Source of the DNA: Spizellomyces punctatus DAOM BR117
Lineage: Eukaryota; Chytridiomycota; Chytridiomycetes; Spizellomycetales; Spizellomycetaceae
DNA: 64,000 nt
NCBI RefSeq assembly: GCF_000182565.1
Contig: NW_015971549.1
Coordinates: 248,001 to 312,000 of the forward strand
Direction: 5' to 3'
Shown: piece by piece, positions 24,572-36,887 of the stretch
How positions within the stretch are numbered: position 1 is the first letter of the stretch
Layout of the letters: each line of letters begins with the position of its first letter
Position numbers and translations under genes: made by a program
The notes under the pieces: model-generated
Seen by the model: only the letters and a program-made list of their open reading frames with translations
Database searches by the model: none
Told to the model about the DNA's origin: nothing

Positions 24572-26571
24572 TTATGTCCGCGCGAAATCCTCCTTGACTC
24601 TCCCCCGCAGCTCTGAATCAACTACACATTGATAGCCCACGAGAGCCAGCGCCTTTGCGCACCTCAACGTAGCTATATGGGCACTCTCAGCTGCAGCTTG
24701 CCGCTCAAATTCTTTTGTGTGAATATCAAACTTCCCTACTGCCCCCACAATGTCAAATAGCGGGTGAATTCCTAGCGAAAAAGTGCGTCAGGACATGTAC
24801 TTTCCGCGTCCACACGCAAATGTCCAAACTCACCAGGGATCACTTGAGTCACATTGCCCATATCTGCACCAACGGTGTTATCCAATGGTCGATTTGCAAG
24901 GTACGACCGAACCTCACCTGTACTACCCCTTGGAATCTTTTCCAGCACTGCAATATCTCCGAAATCAGCATCCATTTTCATCATCTCTTCCTCAAACAGT
25001 TTGGCAAGGACAGAGTTGTTCTTCAAATCGGCATAGGCAGGACATTCTGTCACTTTAAAGGTGCATCCTGTGGCAGTAGCCGCACCTTGAAAGCATGCCG
25101 TAATGCGATCTTTCAGCGTGCGCAAATCAGCGATTTTGGCAGAGCGGATGTAATATTCCAGTCTCGTATAATCCGGAATAACTGAATTACGCTGAATTAG
25201 TACACCCTGCTGAAAGCAACGGGTCCACTGACGCTTACTATTGGCTGCAGCTCCACCATGAGTTATTATTCCATGAACCCTGTGTAGGAGCAGTATATAG
25301 CAGTGAGTCTTCTATGCAGAGTTTTACACTAGGAGAAAGAGTGAATTTCTTACCGATCAGTCGGAAGAATCTGCTGTCTTGAGTGTTTGCAATGGTTAGC
25401 CGCGAATCGTTACGTCCATGGAACCTCCCACCAACCTCATTGCGGATACTGAATTGTAGGCCATCACGGCTGCGTCCAGAGCGTTAATGCCTAAGCTTCC
25501 CCACAAGCGGTCAATGCCATGCGACATCTTTGCATGTATGGTAGACCGTAATTACCCGCCCAAGGTTCAGCGGCAGCATGAGCTGGTTTTCCAAAGAATT
25601 CTACGACCAGTTCCTGCATCGCCATAAAGAACGGTCGAGCGACATTAACGTTGCCAGGATGTGCCATAATGGCAATGTCGACGCCATTAAAGAGGTTCGC
25701 GTTCAAGAGGTCCAATTTACCGCCTCGAGTCTCTTCAGCGGGTGTTCCAAACAGCTTGATAGTGGTTCGAAACGGTGGACGTGTGACTTCCAAACTTGCT
25801 TTGCAGGCTATGCGTTATGTGAGCCTTCAGATCTAAGATGCATCGGGGTATGATCGTTCTACACCCACCCAAAGCCGCAGCGACACCTGATATGGCGATC
25901 CTTCATGAATGAGACGTATGCGATGAGCGTTAACAGCTACGACATTCTTATTTACAAAAGCTGGAATCTTACAAATTGTGCCCGCAAGCGTGGCTGGTTT
26001 CGCATCATGCAAAAGGAACAAAAACAGATCTCAAAACGTTTTTCTATTGGAGGATCTTCAAGTCAAGGAACTGACCCTATGTCTGGCAATGCATCATATC
26101 TGTAGATAACGAAGATTCATGAGTATTTCCGTTAACAAGAGTCCCAAGAATGCGTGTCCAGTTCGCACTCACTCTGAAAGGAAAGCAATCGTGACAGGTT
26201 CCCCATTCCCGTCTCCACCAACCTCCCATTCCGCAATAAACGCAGTCTCCACTCCACCGGCATGCTTTGTCACTGTGAAGCCCTTTCTGTCCAGAAACTT
26301 TGTTAGCACGTCATGTGCATGGTGTTCTTCGTAGCCCAGTTCTGGATGTGAATGTATCTGGCGGGCATTGTTCAGATGAGCGAACTCATTAAAGTGACCG
26401 TGGATTATATACCTCGAGACTCAATCGCCGCAAGTCGTCCGAGTGTTGGTCAATAGCGGTCGAGATTCGATCGCTTGATCTCGACATGGCCACAATCGAT
26501 GGAAGAGATGCTGTTGAACACTTGGAGGCGTGCAATGAAGAACACAGCCACCTGCCCAAAACCCCGATCAT
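24572..26571 (-). CDS. Peptidase M20 family amidohydrolase, PM20D2-like
   Basis: At least nine exons join in frame with clear splice sites. The N-terminal exon ends DDLRRLSLE and continues IHSHPELGYEEHHAHDVLTKFL. The metal and catalytic landmarks appear in order: EYDALPDIGHACGHNLIA, FGTPAEET (catalytic Glu), IMAHPG, the dimerisation-domain mark FFGKPAHAAAEPWAG then INALDAAVMAYNSVSAMR, VHGIITHGGAAAN, IPDYTRLEYYIRSA, and GSTDMGNVTQVIPG. The protein ends VKEDFART at 24574. This fits peptidase M20 domain-containing protein 2 and related amidohydrolases, which split small dipeptide or N-acyl amide substrates with two metal ions. The start could be Met at 26571, giving a Ser-rich leader that might be a targeting peptide, or Met at 26487. 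All active-site motifs look intact, so it is probably functional. Confidence 0.85.
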
Positions 26572-26696
26572 TAAATTGCCTGGCTTTTGAAATTCCTTGT
26601 TAAACCTAGATACTTCCTTGGTAGACCATTTCAGGAGTTCTTCTATCTTTATTTCTAAGTTTCTACTATGTACATGTGAACAACTGAAAAAGCCCT

Positions 26697-28428
26697 CTAC
26701 AGATGTGCCTGCTGCACTGATCGAACAGGTTGATCATCCGTTGCCAAGTGGTCTACTCGCAAACTGCTGTGCTTTTCCTTCAAAACCTCAAAATGCTTCC
26801 GCAAGCCATATTCCAGGTCATGGGTGTAAACGGGTAGTCCAATCACGGCAAATATGAAACCCAAGTTTACCAAAGTCCGAACATCACTAGAATTGACGTA
26901 CATGCTGATCACGACCGCAATGTAAAAGGGACTGAGTAGGACTGTGAACATGAATGATACGGGTGTAGAGGTCAATGGGGATGTCAGTGCAACAGCAGCC
27001 ATGACTATGTAGTTCAAACTCATGCCGTCCATTGTTTTTTGTGGCTCGTACGTGTTGCGGAATATCAAAAGGTGCAACCCCGTTATGAGAGTTGCTTGGA
27101 GAAGGACAATCACTTGCGCGATGAGGGGGCGTCTACGAAATACATGAAGGAGAAGAACTGTGACGGCCGTCACCGATGATACCCAAATCATCTATGTGAA
27201 GGAGGGTTAAGACATTGACAATAGCTGATCAACAGAGATCTCGATAGATACCATTAGCGTCAAGTGACCTTGAGAGACTTTTGTGATAGAGGATACACTA
27301 CTGTTATCTTGATGCATCAGCACCGCTCCAATGGTGGTTGACAGTGCATTTCCAATTAATTCCGTCGTAAAGGAAGTCAGGAATTTTCGTGTGCGATATA
27401 GCTGGAACTCGGCTTCCACATCTCGTGCCATAAATCTTGGCATGATATGGCGCAACAAACCGCTTGTACTGATGTGCCATCCGTGTGACTCTTTCCCCGT
27501 TTGTCCAGCACTCTGATCCTCAGAGCCTCTACTTGTTACCGATGAACGATCGGTCGCCAAAATGTTTTCCAGCCACATTCTTCGCATAATTCTCTCACGA
27601 TCGTACGCCATTTCTCTTCCACTTCTGATCATGGCAAAGGTTGATATCAACGACGCTGCATAGTACAGACTTGCGGATTCATCATGGGCAACCGCCATGA
27701 AGATAATAATTTGCATCAAAACGAGAACAGAGGCACATCCGAAGCAGTATCGGAAGGGGAGTGGTATTGTCGCAAAGCCGCAGCAGATGGTTAGAATTGT
27801 GCCAATTACGTTTGGTAGAGCGTGAATAATATCTATGGGACTAACGAGGGGTGTGGGGAGGGTGATGCCCAAGTCCGTGGTTGAAAAAAGGAGGTCTGAA
27901 CATGGTACGAACACGATTCCGTTAAAGTACCAATGGAACAAAAGGATACGAAGGCAAATTGGTCGGAATCGGTGGAGGGATTTAAAGGTATACGAGCAGA
28001 GAACAGAGAATGTTCTGTATGTTGATGAAGAAGATCAATGCCATATCACGCCGTGCGGAGAGCATGTTTACTCACAGAAGTAGCCCAATGCCCGTACATG
28101 TGTTTCGAACCATCAAAAAGCCCGGCGGCCATCCTATCCTGGTGGCTGCGCTAGTGTCGGTCACCAACCCAACAATGTAAAACCCAAAAAGCATGAACAT
28201 AGATATATAGGTGTGTCTTCCCATGGCAGCTATGTAAACTTCACGAAAAGCTGCTTCGTCCCCCGGACTTGGGAAATCCATGGACTGTCGGACATACCGC
28301 TTTTTGGTATGGTCGCAAATACGACGAAACAGTGAAGAACTTTTTGGTGTGGGTATCGAGTGCAGATTAGATGACGATTTGGCTCCTCGCATGATATTTG
28401 AAGGAACGCACGGAGGTATACTTGACAT
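26697..28428 (-). CDS. Membrane protein with two blocks of about six helices
   Basis: Three exons (28428-28076, 28014-27252, 27191-26697) give 536 residues. A basic cytosolic N-terminus of about 75 residues precedes six likely helices (for example MFMLFGFYIVGLVT, IIHALPNVIGTILTICC, VLVLMQIIIFMAV). A cytosolic linker of about 110 residues follows, opening with GREMAYDRERIMRRMWLEN. A second block of about six helices (for example MIWVSSVTAVTVLLLHVF, FMFTVLLSPFYIAVVI, LVNLGFIFAVIGLPV) ends in a charged tail, LRKHFEVLKEKH. The 6 + linker + 6 arrangement is that of animal transmembrane adenylyl cyclases, but no cyclase catalytic domain is present. I do not recognise a known family, so transport, sensing or a regulatory role are all possible. 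Confidence 0.65.
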
Positions 28429-28821
28429 TCAGCAAGGTTATCTATCCCAGGGATGCTTCATCCTGTTCTTAACTCTGTGAAGAACCCAACAGACAAACTT
28501 GTTTATAGCTTGATCACGATAGGGTTTTGAGAATCAATTTATCCAGACAGGGTTGGATTTGGGAGGCCACGACGTTACTATTCATAGATGTTTACCTGTA
28601 AATATGCATATGCCATTCTTTGTAACTTTGACTCCCAGGCCCCTCGTTGGATTTAAGGGCGGAGACTCTGTCGATCAAGGGCGGACTTATTTACGTCAGC
28701 GGTGGTTCAAATGCATGGAAATGGTTTCATTGAAAGAGTTCCAGCGAGCCCACGCCAGAGGCCACAGAATTTGCAAATCATGATACATCCGCCTTCCCCA
28801 AAGTAAGGACCGAACGTTGCC
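28429..28821. other. Divergent promoter region
   Basis: This spacer lies between the start of the two-block membrane gene (-) and the Tan1-like gene (+). I see no gene or specific motif. Confidence 0.5.
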
Positions 28822-30031
28822 ATGTCAGCTGAGGAAAAGAAACGCCCGCGGAAAGCATCGCTTCAACCCACAGCGTCACCGCCTCCCAAGAAGCAGAAGC
28901 CTACCATACCAATAACCCGCGGCAAATTCAAAAACAGGTTTCTGCGAAAGCATTCAAGCTTGTTACATAACTGCAAGTCAGAGGGCCTTGAACGCCCTAG
29001 GGGCTTGATTATTACTTGTCCAGTAGGATCTGAAACGCGAGCCTTGGTGTGTTGTTGAGTGAGGTTTATGCTCAGCTGCTCTATTCTGGCGATAGCGTCT
29101 GTATTGTTAACAGTTAGGTTTTTTGGTAGGGCCAAATCCGCACATTCCTGGATAGATATCTTCCTATCCTTTTCCCAGAGCACAAGACAGTTTGGACATC
29201 ACGCCCGCATGAATTGGACATTGATCTCAAGATCGTGGGTGCATCTGATTCCGAATTGGGTGGTGCACCACAGGATACTGGTGGAGATGGCGATGACAGT
29301 GCGGATGAGATGAATGAGACGAGGGAGGAAAGTGCAGACTCAAAGAATGATCGGAAATTTCAGGCCGTTGATGCCGCATGCGGTGGCGTACTGTTCATCA
29401 GGTTTCGAGTAGATACAGATCCTGTGGACTTTGTCGTTAAATTATTCGGTACGGTAGTTGTATCCGGGCAGCGCGATCAACTTGTAAAAGCTAATGGCAG
29501 CCTTGTGGATAGAATACATGAACACACTTTCACTATCGGAGCAAAATTCTCTCAAAAAAAGTATTAGTCACTGCTCAGTAAGTTTCTACATGCCCCTGTT
29601 GACTTTTCTTCATGTGTCCTAATGTTTCATATCAGCGCATCCTGCCAATCACCCACACAATGCCATCCACACTACCAGACATCCAATCTCACTTGGAGCC
29701 AGTTATCCCGCGCATGCTCACTCCACATCTTGATACATTAACCACTCAGCCACCAACTTTAGCCTGCATTACTGAAGTTCGCAACAGAGAGGGGTTAAAG
29801 AAGGAGAGTGTTAGGGATGCTGTCTTAAAATGTGTGCCGGGATTGGGTTCAGTGCAAACATCCGATAGTTCACCTCAGGTAGATGCCAAACTCGTATGTT
29901 GGTCGGTCAATTTAAAGGAACCCACTGTCGTCCTATTTACGACTGTATTCAAAAGTGTCTGTGGGTTTTCTGTCTTACCCAGATATTACGAGTACAAGAA
30001 ATACAATGTGCAAATGATTGGGGTCCCATAG
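28822..30031 (+). CDS. Tan1/THUMPD1-like tRNA acetylation factor, apparent frame break
   Basis: The start codon at 28822 begins a Lys-rich N-terminus, followed by RPRGLIITCPVGSETRAL, the entry motif of the Tan1/THUMPD1 family. The expected next helix, SEVYAQLLYSG, is present but one base out of frame near 29045. Downstream, FQAVDAACGGVLFIRF and, after an intron (about 29455-29636), RILPITHTM, TEVRNREGLKKESVRDAV and CGFSVLPRYYEYKKYN match the THUMP domain and the conserved family C-terminus. Tan1 works with the Kre33/NAT10 acetyltransferase to make N4-acetylcytidine at position 12 of tRNA-Ser and tRNA-Leu. The domain call is good; an undetected intron, a sequencing error or real decay could explain the frame break. 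The second exon start, near 29178, is also uncertain. Confidence 0.6.
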
Positions 30032-30582
30032 TACTCCATGTGACAGATTTTTTGATGTATTATTCAGCATTAAAATTCAGTACATCCCAGTACTGCGTCC
30101 TCCTGTCAATCCGACGGAAAGTCTCCTCGGCACGGAGCATATTCCGCTCCGATTATTTTATCTAATCTTGTTGGGTTTGCGTTTTTATTCTGCTACCTCG
30201 TCATTACAAATCCAAAGTCGGCTTCCGTCCGGGACTTTACCCGCTTTTTTAGTTGACTTTTGTCCGTCCCACCTTGTTGACCACCCATGTTGACCGCGTT
30301 CGCAGTGCGTTGCACGTTGACCCGCCCCAAAAGTGTTCTGATGTTTGAATTTGGAGCTCAGCGACCTTTTGGCACAACAGTTGCACACTTCATTGCCAAT
30401 GTGTTCCCCGTCAAGGGCATACAAAGAGTCCCCCCTTGACCACCACACACCCTAAGCTCAAAGGAGGGCGTTTTTGGCCACATCATTCTGCATTACTCAT
30501 CCAAAAATCAGGATTATATAAAGTGCATTCACGTCTCATCGTTCTTCTCATCTCACAATTAAAGCATCAAACAAATACAAGC
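30032..30582. promoter_or_regulatory. Promoter of the aldo-keto reductase gene
   Basis: A TATA box (TATATAAA) lies at 30515-30522, about 60 bases before the start codon. The rest of the spacer has no visible gene. Confidence 0.55.
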
Positions 30583-32507
30583 ATGTCTAGAAAAAGTTGG
30601 GTGGATTTGTGGGCTCCTGCCCCCGAGCCGCCGACAAAATTGGGTTACTATCGACTTCTCAGTCCGTCGGCTAGTGTTCGCGTATCCCCGCTTTGCCTTG
30701 GTGCCATGGTATGTGCTTACCGGCAAGCATGGAGTGTTTTCAATCGTGCCCTTGCGGGTTGCGATTTGATCATCTGTGCTGATTCGTATTTGTCTGATAT
30801 TTTGGCCGTTCTACACCTCTAGAACATTGGTACGGCATGGGGTGATTTTTTGGGACCAGTGACGCAAGAAGACGCTTTCAAATTGCTGGATTACTTTTAC
30901 GAATCTGGAGGAAATTTCATTGATACCGGTACGTTGTCAGCATTCAAATGATGCATGGTCATGGTGAATAACATATTAACTTGGTTTGTGCTCTCCTTAG
31001 CAAACAACTACCAGGATGAGCAATCTGAGCAGTGGATAGGCGATTGGATGAAGAAGCGCCAAAACCGGGCTGAAATGGTCATTGCCACAAAATTCACTTC
31101 TCCCTACAAAAGCTACAAGGTACGTTATCGCGATGACTGGTTGATACATTCAGTTACTAATACCGTAGACGTTTTTCGTTTAGCGTGATCAAACCATACA
31201 GACCAATTACGTGGGAAACAGTAGAAAGCATCTCATTGTCTCTCTCGAGGATTCTTTGCGAAAACTTCAAACAGATTATATCGATGTCCTCTACGTTCAC
31301 TGGTGTACGTGAATGCTCCTTCCTTGCGTCTGCATGTCGAAATATCCATTCATTTGTCGTTTACCATAGGGGACTTTACGATGTCCGTCGAAGAGATGAT
31401 GCGTTCCCTCAACTACCTGGTGCAATCAGGCAAAGTCCTCTACTTGGGCGTGTCAGATACACCTGCATGGGTCGTAAGCAAAGCCAACCAATGTGAGTAG
31501 AATAAATCTATATAATCGTGATGAGTCCCTAGCCGACTGATTGCAAATGATCTTTCCTATAGATGCCCGTGACCATGGTTTAGCTCCGTTTGTCGTTTAT
31601 CAAGGAAAATGGAGTGTCGTCGATCGGTATGCGATGATCATGTTTCCGTGAACATGTAGTTAAGAGGGCTTACACTACTATTTTCAAGCGATTTTGAACG
31701 CGAGATCATCCCCATGTGTCGGGATGAGAATATGGGAATTGCACCTTGGTGTGTAGCTTGAACGTCTCTCTAACACTTTCCTGCGCATTCTTCTAATGTC
31801 GTGTCGACTTTGCTATTTATCAGGGGTGCCCTGGGAAGCGGCTATCTGAAGACCGAAGCCCAGCTCAAAGAAATGGAAGCAAAGAATGAAAAGGGGCGCC
31901 AGGTTTTCGGTGGAATTACACAGAAACATAGAGACTTGACTGCAATCTTGGAGAAGATTGGCAACAAGTACGGTGTTGGTGTTACTGGTGTTGCACTTTC
32001 CTATGTCATGCACAAGGTAAGCCTACTACCGTTAAGATGGGTGCGCATGTGAACTTGACTGATATATCGTAAACGACAATCAGGCCCCATACGTTTACCC
32101 GATTGTGGGTGGAAGAAAGATTGAACACCGTATGTCATTCTCACAAGTCCGCGGCATATAGCGTCATGCACCCTATTGATGATTCCGTACAGTTAAAGGC
32201 AATATCGAAGCCCTTGAAAAGGTCCGCCTAACGGAAGAAGATATCAAGACTATCGAAGATGCGTCGCCAATCGACCTTGGGTTCCCACACAACATGCTTG
32301 GGTACGTGCATGCTATAAAGTTATTGATACTTTTTTTTATTCACTTGTGCCTTTATTCGTTATTTGCAAAGTGGTAACGGTGGGCACCCGTCCGGCAACC
32401 CATTATTGGGCAACGCCTCGAGGCATGAGTTCCAAGCGTATCCCACATCAATCGATGCGGTCAAGTCAGAGAGAGCGGGCACCGTCGGAAAAGCTACCCA
32501 AGCTTAA
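30583..32507 (+). CDS. Aldo-keto reductase, fungal aryl-alcohol-dehydrogenase type
   Basis: About ten exons starting at 30583 form a complete (beta/alpha)8 reductase. The catalytic set is visible: Asp and Tyr in [14 protein letters not shown], Lys in VIATKF, and His in [10 protein letters not shown]. The NADPH-site features [25 protein letters not shown] and YPIVGGRK follow, and the reading ends at 32507. Introns include 30709-30821 and several of 50-100 nt. It would reduce aldehydes or ketones with NADPH; fungal relatives act on aryl aldehydes or polyketide intermediates, so the natural substrate cannot be named. It heads a run of plus-strand genes but shares no obvious pathway with them. 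Confidence 0.88.
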
Positions 32508-33934
32508 ATAAACATTGTTGTACATAGTATCGTGTTCACATTTGGTCCAATGCAAAGTTCATGAATATATCCTTGAAGCTTTCGTGCGCGTGAACGCAAG
32601 AGCGAGTGGTTGTGCATAGTGTGATGACCATTTGTTTGGCCTGGACTGTGAGCTCTGCCAGCCAGCTGTTGTTGCTACTGTTGTTTTGTAAAGCCCATCC
32701 GGCATGTCGGGTACGTTACTTGCATCTATGAGTTTATTCATGTATTTGGTATTGCACTCATTCAGCCTACAACGCTTTATCATTGGGGAGTTTGCTAGTG
32801 CGTATCCGACATACAAATGTTTCTTTTCGGTAGGATAAACAAAACCTTCACGGTGATCAGCCATTGCTAAATGCGGTTAAAATAAATAAACAAATGCCAT
32901 TTTGAGACGAATACATGAACACTCTGTGCTGTCCAAGAACAATTGCGTGTCAATTTGGTCGAAAAAGAATATGAAAAAGTCAATACCTGCAGGAAACTAT
33001 CCGTATAACAATTGCAAAAAACAGTTGATTTTGACTTTGTGGGGATAGCTTATGGGGTAATGGTTCGTTCTCAGTTGCCGGAAGGCGCTGAGTTCGATCT
33101 CCACATTGCGCGGGAGCCATTTGTGCGGACCCGCGACAGAACGCGAGGGATTGACGTAAGTTCAACCCGATCGTATGTGCCCCCCAGTCTGTTCTTGGGA
33201 AGTAGGGCCCCTTCTCAAGACGGCTGGTCACGTTTTTGCTACATAATCCATAACCCTGCCAGTTATTCGACAACCAACCTTTTGCATAAAGTTCCAGGGC
33301 AACCTCACAAGAATCTGGAATTTGGCAAAAAAGGTCCTCCCACCCAGCTTCGTTATTGATGTGCGCATCTGATGCACCACCGGTTGGCATTACCCAGCGA
33401 TTGATGTTGGACTGTTGCGCTTGCGAATACAGATCCCATCCTAGTGCTATTGCCAAGAGCTTGTCTATCTTTACACAGTCAATATGCATGCATCGCGTTG
33501 AACTTTCCGGCCATACAAGGTTTGTATTCTTTTCAAGCGACCAACGCGCTGGGCTGCAACACAAGTCATGTATTCAATGCATTTCCTAAATGAAATCTTC
33601 TGAAAAACATATTGGTCGCGGTTCGTCGTCAGGCGTCCAATCTCAGCCTGACTCGATGGGGATGACATTGGAAGAAAGATACAGTCTGAACGTTCTTCTT
33701 CCAATCATATGCCCACGTACCTCGCCTTCCATTCCTACTCTCGTTCATCAGAAGGGACTTTAAAAAAACCTTTGGCCGAACTTTGGTCATAATTGGGGTT
33801 GGAATTTGGATAAGCCACATTGGATCCTCGCTTCAACTTGCAACCGGAAGGAGAGAGTCATTCTAAATAAGAAGCGACCCCAGCAGGCCAGCCCCGAAGG
33901 TTACGAGCAACCTCCAGCGCAAACCTCACAAGTT
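32508..33934. other. Intergenic with tRNA-like segment
   Basis: No gene is convincing. Overlapping reading frames on both strands carry no recognisable domain. A short tRNA-like segment lies at 33039-33104. Confidence 0.45.
33039..33104 (+). ncRNA. tRNA-like element, probably degenerate
   Basis: Ends pair over seven bases (GTGGGGA with TCTCCAC, one G-U). An A-box-like TAGCTTATGGGGTAATGG follows at 33046 and a B-box-like AGTTCGATC lies at 33091. An internal CTCAG/CTGAG hairpin occurs at 33070-33092. At 66 bases, with a six-base T-loop and no good D stem, it is not a standard tRNA. A tRNA pseudogene or tRNA-derived repeat fits better. Confidence 0.3.
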
Positions 33935-34550
33935 ATGACTGCCGACCACCCAGCAAAACCATTCTCGCGCCGCTTTCATTTGGCGATGGACGAAACACCA
34001 GCGTCAGTCAACGCTCTCAAATATTGTTTTTCAAACCTGCTCCAGGACGGGGATTTCTTGGATGTTATCACTGCAGTTTTGGACCCAGTAGATCAGAACG
34101 CTGTGAATCAGCAAAATGTGCAATGTCAAGATGATGGACGATCGCATCTTTACCGAGACCATCCGGTAATATTTAATATAGATGTAAATGTTCCTTGACC
34201 GAGTCTCATCTGCCCTTATCATTTAGATTGTTAAGCGAATGCAGACGTTGATCAATGTCATTCGGGAGGGGTATCCAAACAAGCACATTACAGTATCCTT
34301 ACACGCCGTGTGTGGTGAACCAGGGCATGTCATTGTTGAGCAGGCAGAGAAGCAATTTGCAAGTACCTTAGTGCTAGGTACAACTCCTAGATCCCATTAC
34401 CTAATGCCAACTGGGATGAGTCTTGCCACTGCCATGTGCTATGGCACTGTGTCTGGGTACGTTGTCGAACATCTACCGCCTGAAATTAACGTAGTACTAG
34501 TGAGATATGTAGAACCAAAGCGAGATGACTTGGAAAGTGGTGACCAGTAG
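33935..34550 (+). CDS. Universal stress protein (UspA fold)
   Basis: Two exons (33935-34165 and 34227-34550) give 184 residues. The first strand and helix, AMDETPASVNALKYCFSNLL, and the later VCGEPGHVIVEQAEKQFASTLVLGTT match the UspA fold. The ATP-binding loop seen in some members (G-x2-G-x9-G-S/T) appears only in altered form (GTTPRSHYL then GTVSGYVV). Eukaryotic members are small soluble proteins linked to stress survival; the precise role here is unknown. Translation could begin upstream at 33806 in the same frame, but Met at 33935 gives a more typical length. Confidence 0.8.
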
Positions 34551-35015
34551 GCGATCTTGTTTTAGTATAGTATATTCTAGTTGTTTGTAATAATATGTAT
34601 CATATCGCACATTACGAGTATGCGAGATTACTTCGGCAGTCTCTATCTTGCTTGCCAGTGTGAGGTCATCAGCTTGAGGCTGTTGACACGGCAGATCGAC
34701 CCAGTTCCGCTTAGAGTTCGGAACCGCGGGAAAGGGTATATGATGCAAAGATCCCAGGAAATTACGTTGCAAGCTTATTTTTGCGTTTTGCGATGCGTAC
34801 TACTTGTAGTAGATTGGGGTTCTTGAATGTGAATCATGTGGAGGAATTCACAAGCCTCCAAGTTTCTGTTGACAAAAAGCGTTACGGGAAAGATTTAGCG
34901 AATAACAATTCTATGAGATCAGTTCACTTCTTTTGTTAACTTTAGATTTAAGAACAAGTTTACAATTGCCGCTAGCCTTACATAGGTCGCACACCGATAT
35001 CAATAAAATTGCAAA
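34551..35015. other. Intergenic
   Basis: I see no gene. It contains the upstream region of the MDR reductase gene. Confidence 0.5.
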
Positions 35016-36369
35016 ATGTCTAACAGGGTTTGGAGAATCGCCAAGCACGAGGGCATCGAGAACTTGCGGTATGAACATGCGTTTTCCACAATGTGACGTC
35101 TTGTAGAGAGAGGTTCATGGATCTGCTTCTGTTTAAAGTCTCACCACAGAGGACGTTCCTAAACCTGGACCAGGTCAGGTTCTTTTGCGTGTCAGGGCCG
35201 TCGCTCTTAACTATCGCGATTGGGCAGTATTGAATGGGTAAAGTCTGATGTGCTCGGCTCTTTGCAAGGAACTAGCCGTGAATTTCCGTTTTCCGTCAAA
35301 TTTCAATAGATTCTACCCCCGTCCATACGCCGAGGAAGGTCGCCTTATTCCATGCTCCGACGCTGCCGGGGACATTGTCGAAATTGGTGAAGAAGTCACA
35401 AAGGTCAAGAAGGGTCAACGGGTCTGTTCCTTATTCTTCCAGACGTGGTTTAAGGGAGAACTGGAGGAAGAAGATATGCTGCAGACATTGGGGGCTCCCA
35501 TTCACGGAGTCTTGGCCCAGTATGTAGTATTAAATCAGGTTCGAAACCGCCATTGGCTACACAGCATTTCCTGGCATGAGCTCAACCTTCATTTTAGGAT
35601 GGAGTTATCCAGTTTCCAGACTTTCTTTCGTACGAGGAGGCAGCTACACTTCCATGTGCCGCATTAACAGCCTGGCAAGCAACCTACGTTACTACTCGTC
35701 ATGTCGGGTGCGTTCAATCCAATAGTACTGCGTAAGTGTATTTGCTAATGATTAGCTGCATAGGCCGCACTGCACTACACTTACGCAAGGCACGGGAGGG
35801 GTTTCGATCTTTGCACTCCAGTTCGCCCACCTAGGTGGGAACCGCGTTATCATCACCTCCTCTTCTGATGAAAAGCTGGCCAAAGCAAAGGAGCTTGGTG
35901 CTGATGACTTCATCAATTATCGCAAAACTCCGGAATGGCACCAAGAAGCACGTAAAATCAACGATGGACGTGGAATTGACAACGTCATTGAGATTGGTGG
36001 TCCCGGAACTATAAACAAATCTTTGCTGGCGGCCAAAAAATACGGGGATGTGCAAGCAATCGGTTTCCGTACTGAAGGAACAGATACAAATGTCGCAACG
36101 GCGATGGTCTACAACTGTAGCCAAGTCCATGGAATTTTTGTTGGGAACAAGAAGATGTTTGAAGACATGAACAGGCAAGTAATGAATCACAAGTTATCTA
36201 TAACCTTTTCATAAACTGCCATGGTTAAGCTATATTATTACTCAGGGCAATCCACAGGCACAAAGTGAAGCCAGTGATTGACAAGGTATATCCGTTCGAC
36301 GAAGCTCGTGAAGCTTACAAACACCTTCACAAAGGTGCTTTTGGCAAAGTAGTTATCAAAGTTGACTGA
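35016..36369 (+). CDS. Medium-chain dehydrogenase/reductase (zinc-ADH or quinone-reductase-like)
   Basis: About six exons starting at 35016 encode an MDR enzyme. The N-terminal GroES-like half reads PGPGQVLLRVRAVALNYRDWAV, then PCSDAAGDIVEIGEEV and GQRVCSLF. The Rossmann half carries QGTGGVSIFALQFAHLGG (dinucleotide loop), SSSDEKLAKAKELGADDFINY and GRGIDNVIEIGG. It ends with the usual YPFDEAREAYKHLHKGAFGKVVIKV. The zinc ligands of classical alcohol dehydrogenases are not obvious, so a zinc-free NAD(P)H-dependent reductase of quinones or enones is likely. Exact substrate is unknown. Introns include about 35068-35140 and 35237-35310. Confidence 0.85.
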
Positions 36370-36887
36370 GTCGGAACGATAGGTAGCCTTTCGTAGTTGC
36401 TTCTTGCAGATGGCTGTATTTCTATCATCATTTTTGCCGTATAAATATCATCTTACCCTCTAACCATGCTGCATCCATGGTTAGATTGGGCACATTTCAA
36501 AATCGGGGACAGATGTACATCGAGTGCTTTGGTTGTTAGAAATTCCGCACGGGTCTCCACTGTAGCTGAGGGCTGCGAGGATAGGACGCGTGACGGCTCT
36601 GAAGGGTGAAGGGGGCTCTAGACGACTGCTTGCGATGAGTCCCGCCGTCATGCAACTTCCAAGGGTTGCGAAAGCTATGACACGCAATGTGCATCAGCGG
36701 GAAAGCATGGAAGCTTGGCATAAAGGAGCTTGCAAAGCAAACGTGCTCTGGTACTCTTTTCATCGTTGGACTTTCAGAGCTCACAACTATCGTGTTTGCA
36801 TACTGTTTTTGGCACCACAGCAGTCTCTGAAAAAAAGCGATAACCACTCCAACTCAGTAGTTCTCACCCACGCCAACAATAGGAAAC
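36370..36887. other. Intergenic
   Basis: I see no gene. A pyrimidine-poor stretch leads to the ML-domain gene start. Confidence 0.5.

Noticed and set aside
33039-33104. Functional standard tRNA gene
   Set aside because: Too short, with a six-base T-loop and no good D stem.
32980-33564. Minus-strand reading frame of 194 residues as a gene
   Set aside because: No recognisable domain, and it overlaps the tRNA-like segment on the plus strand.
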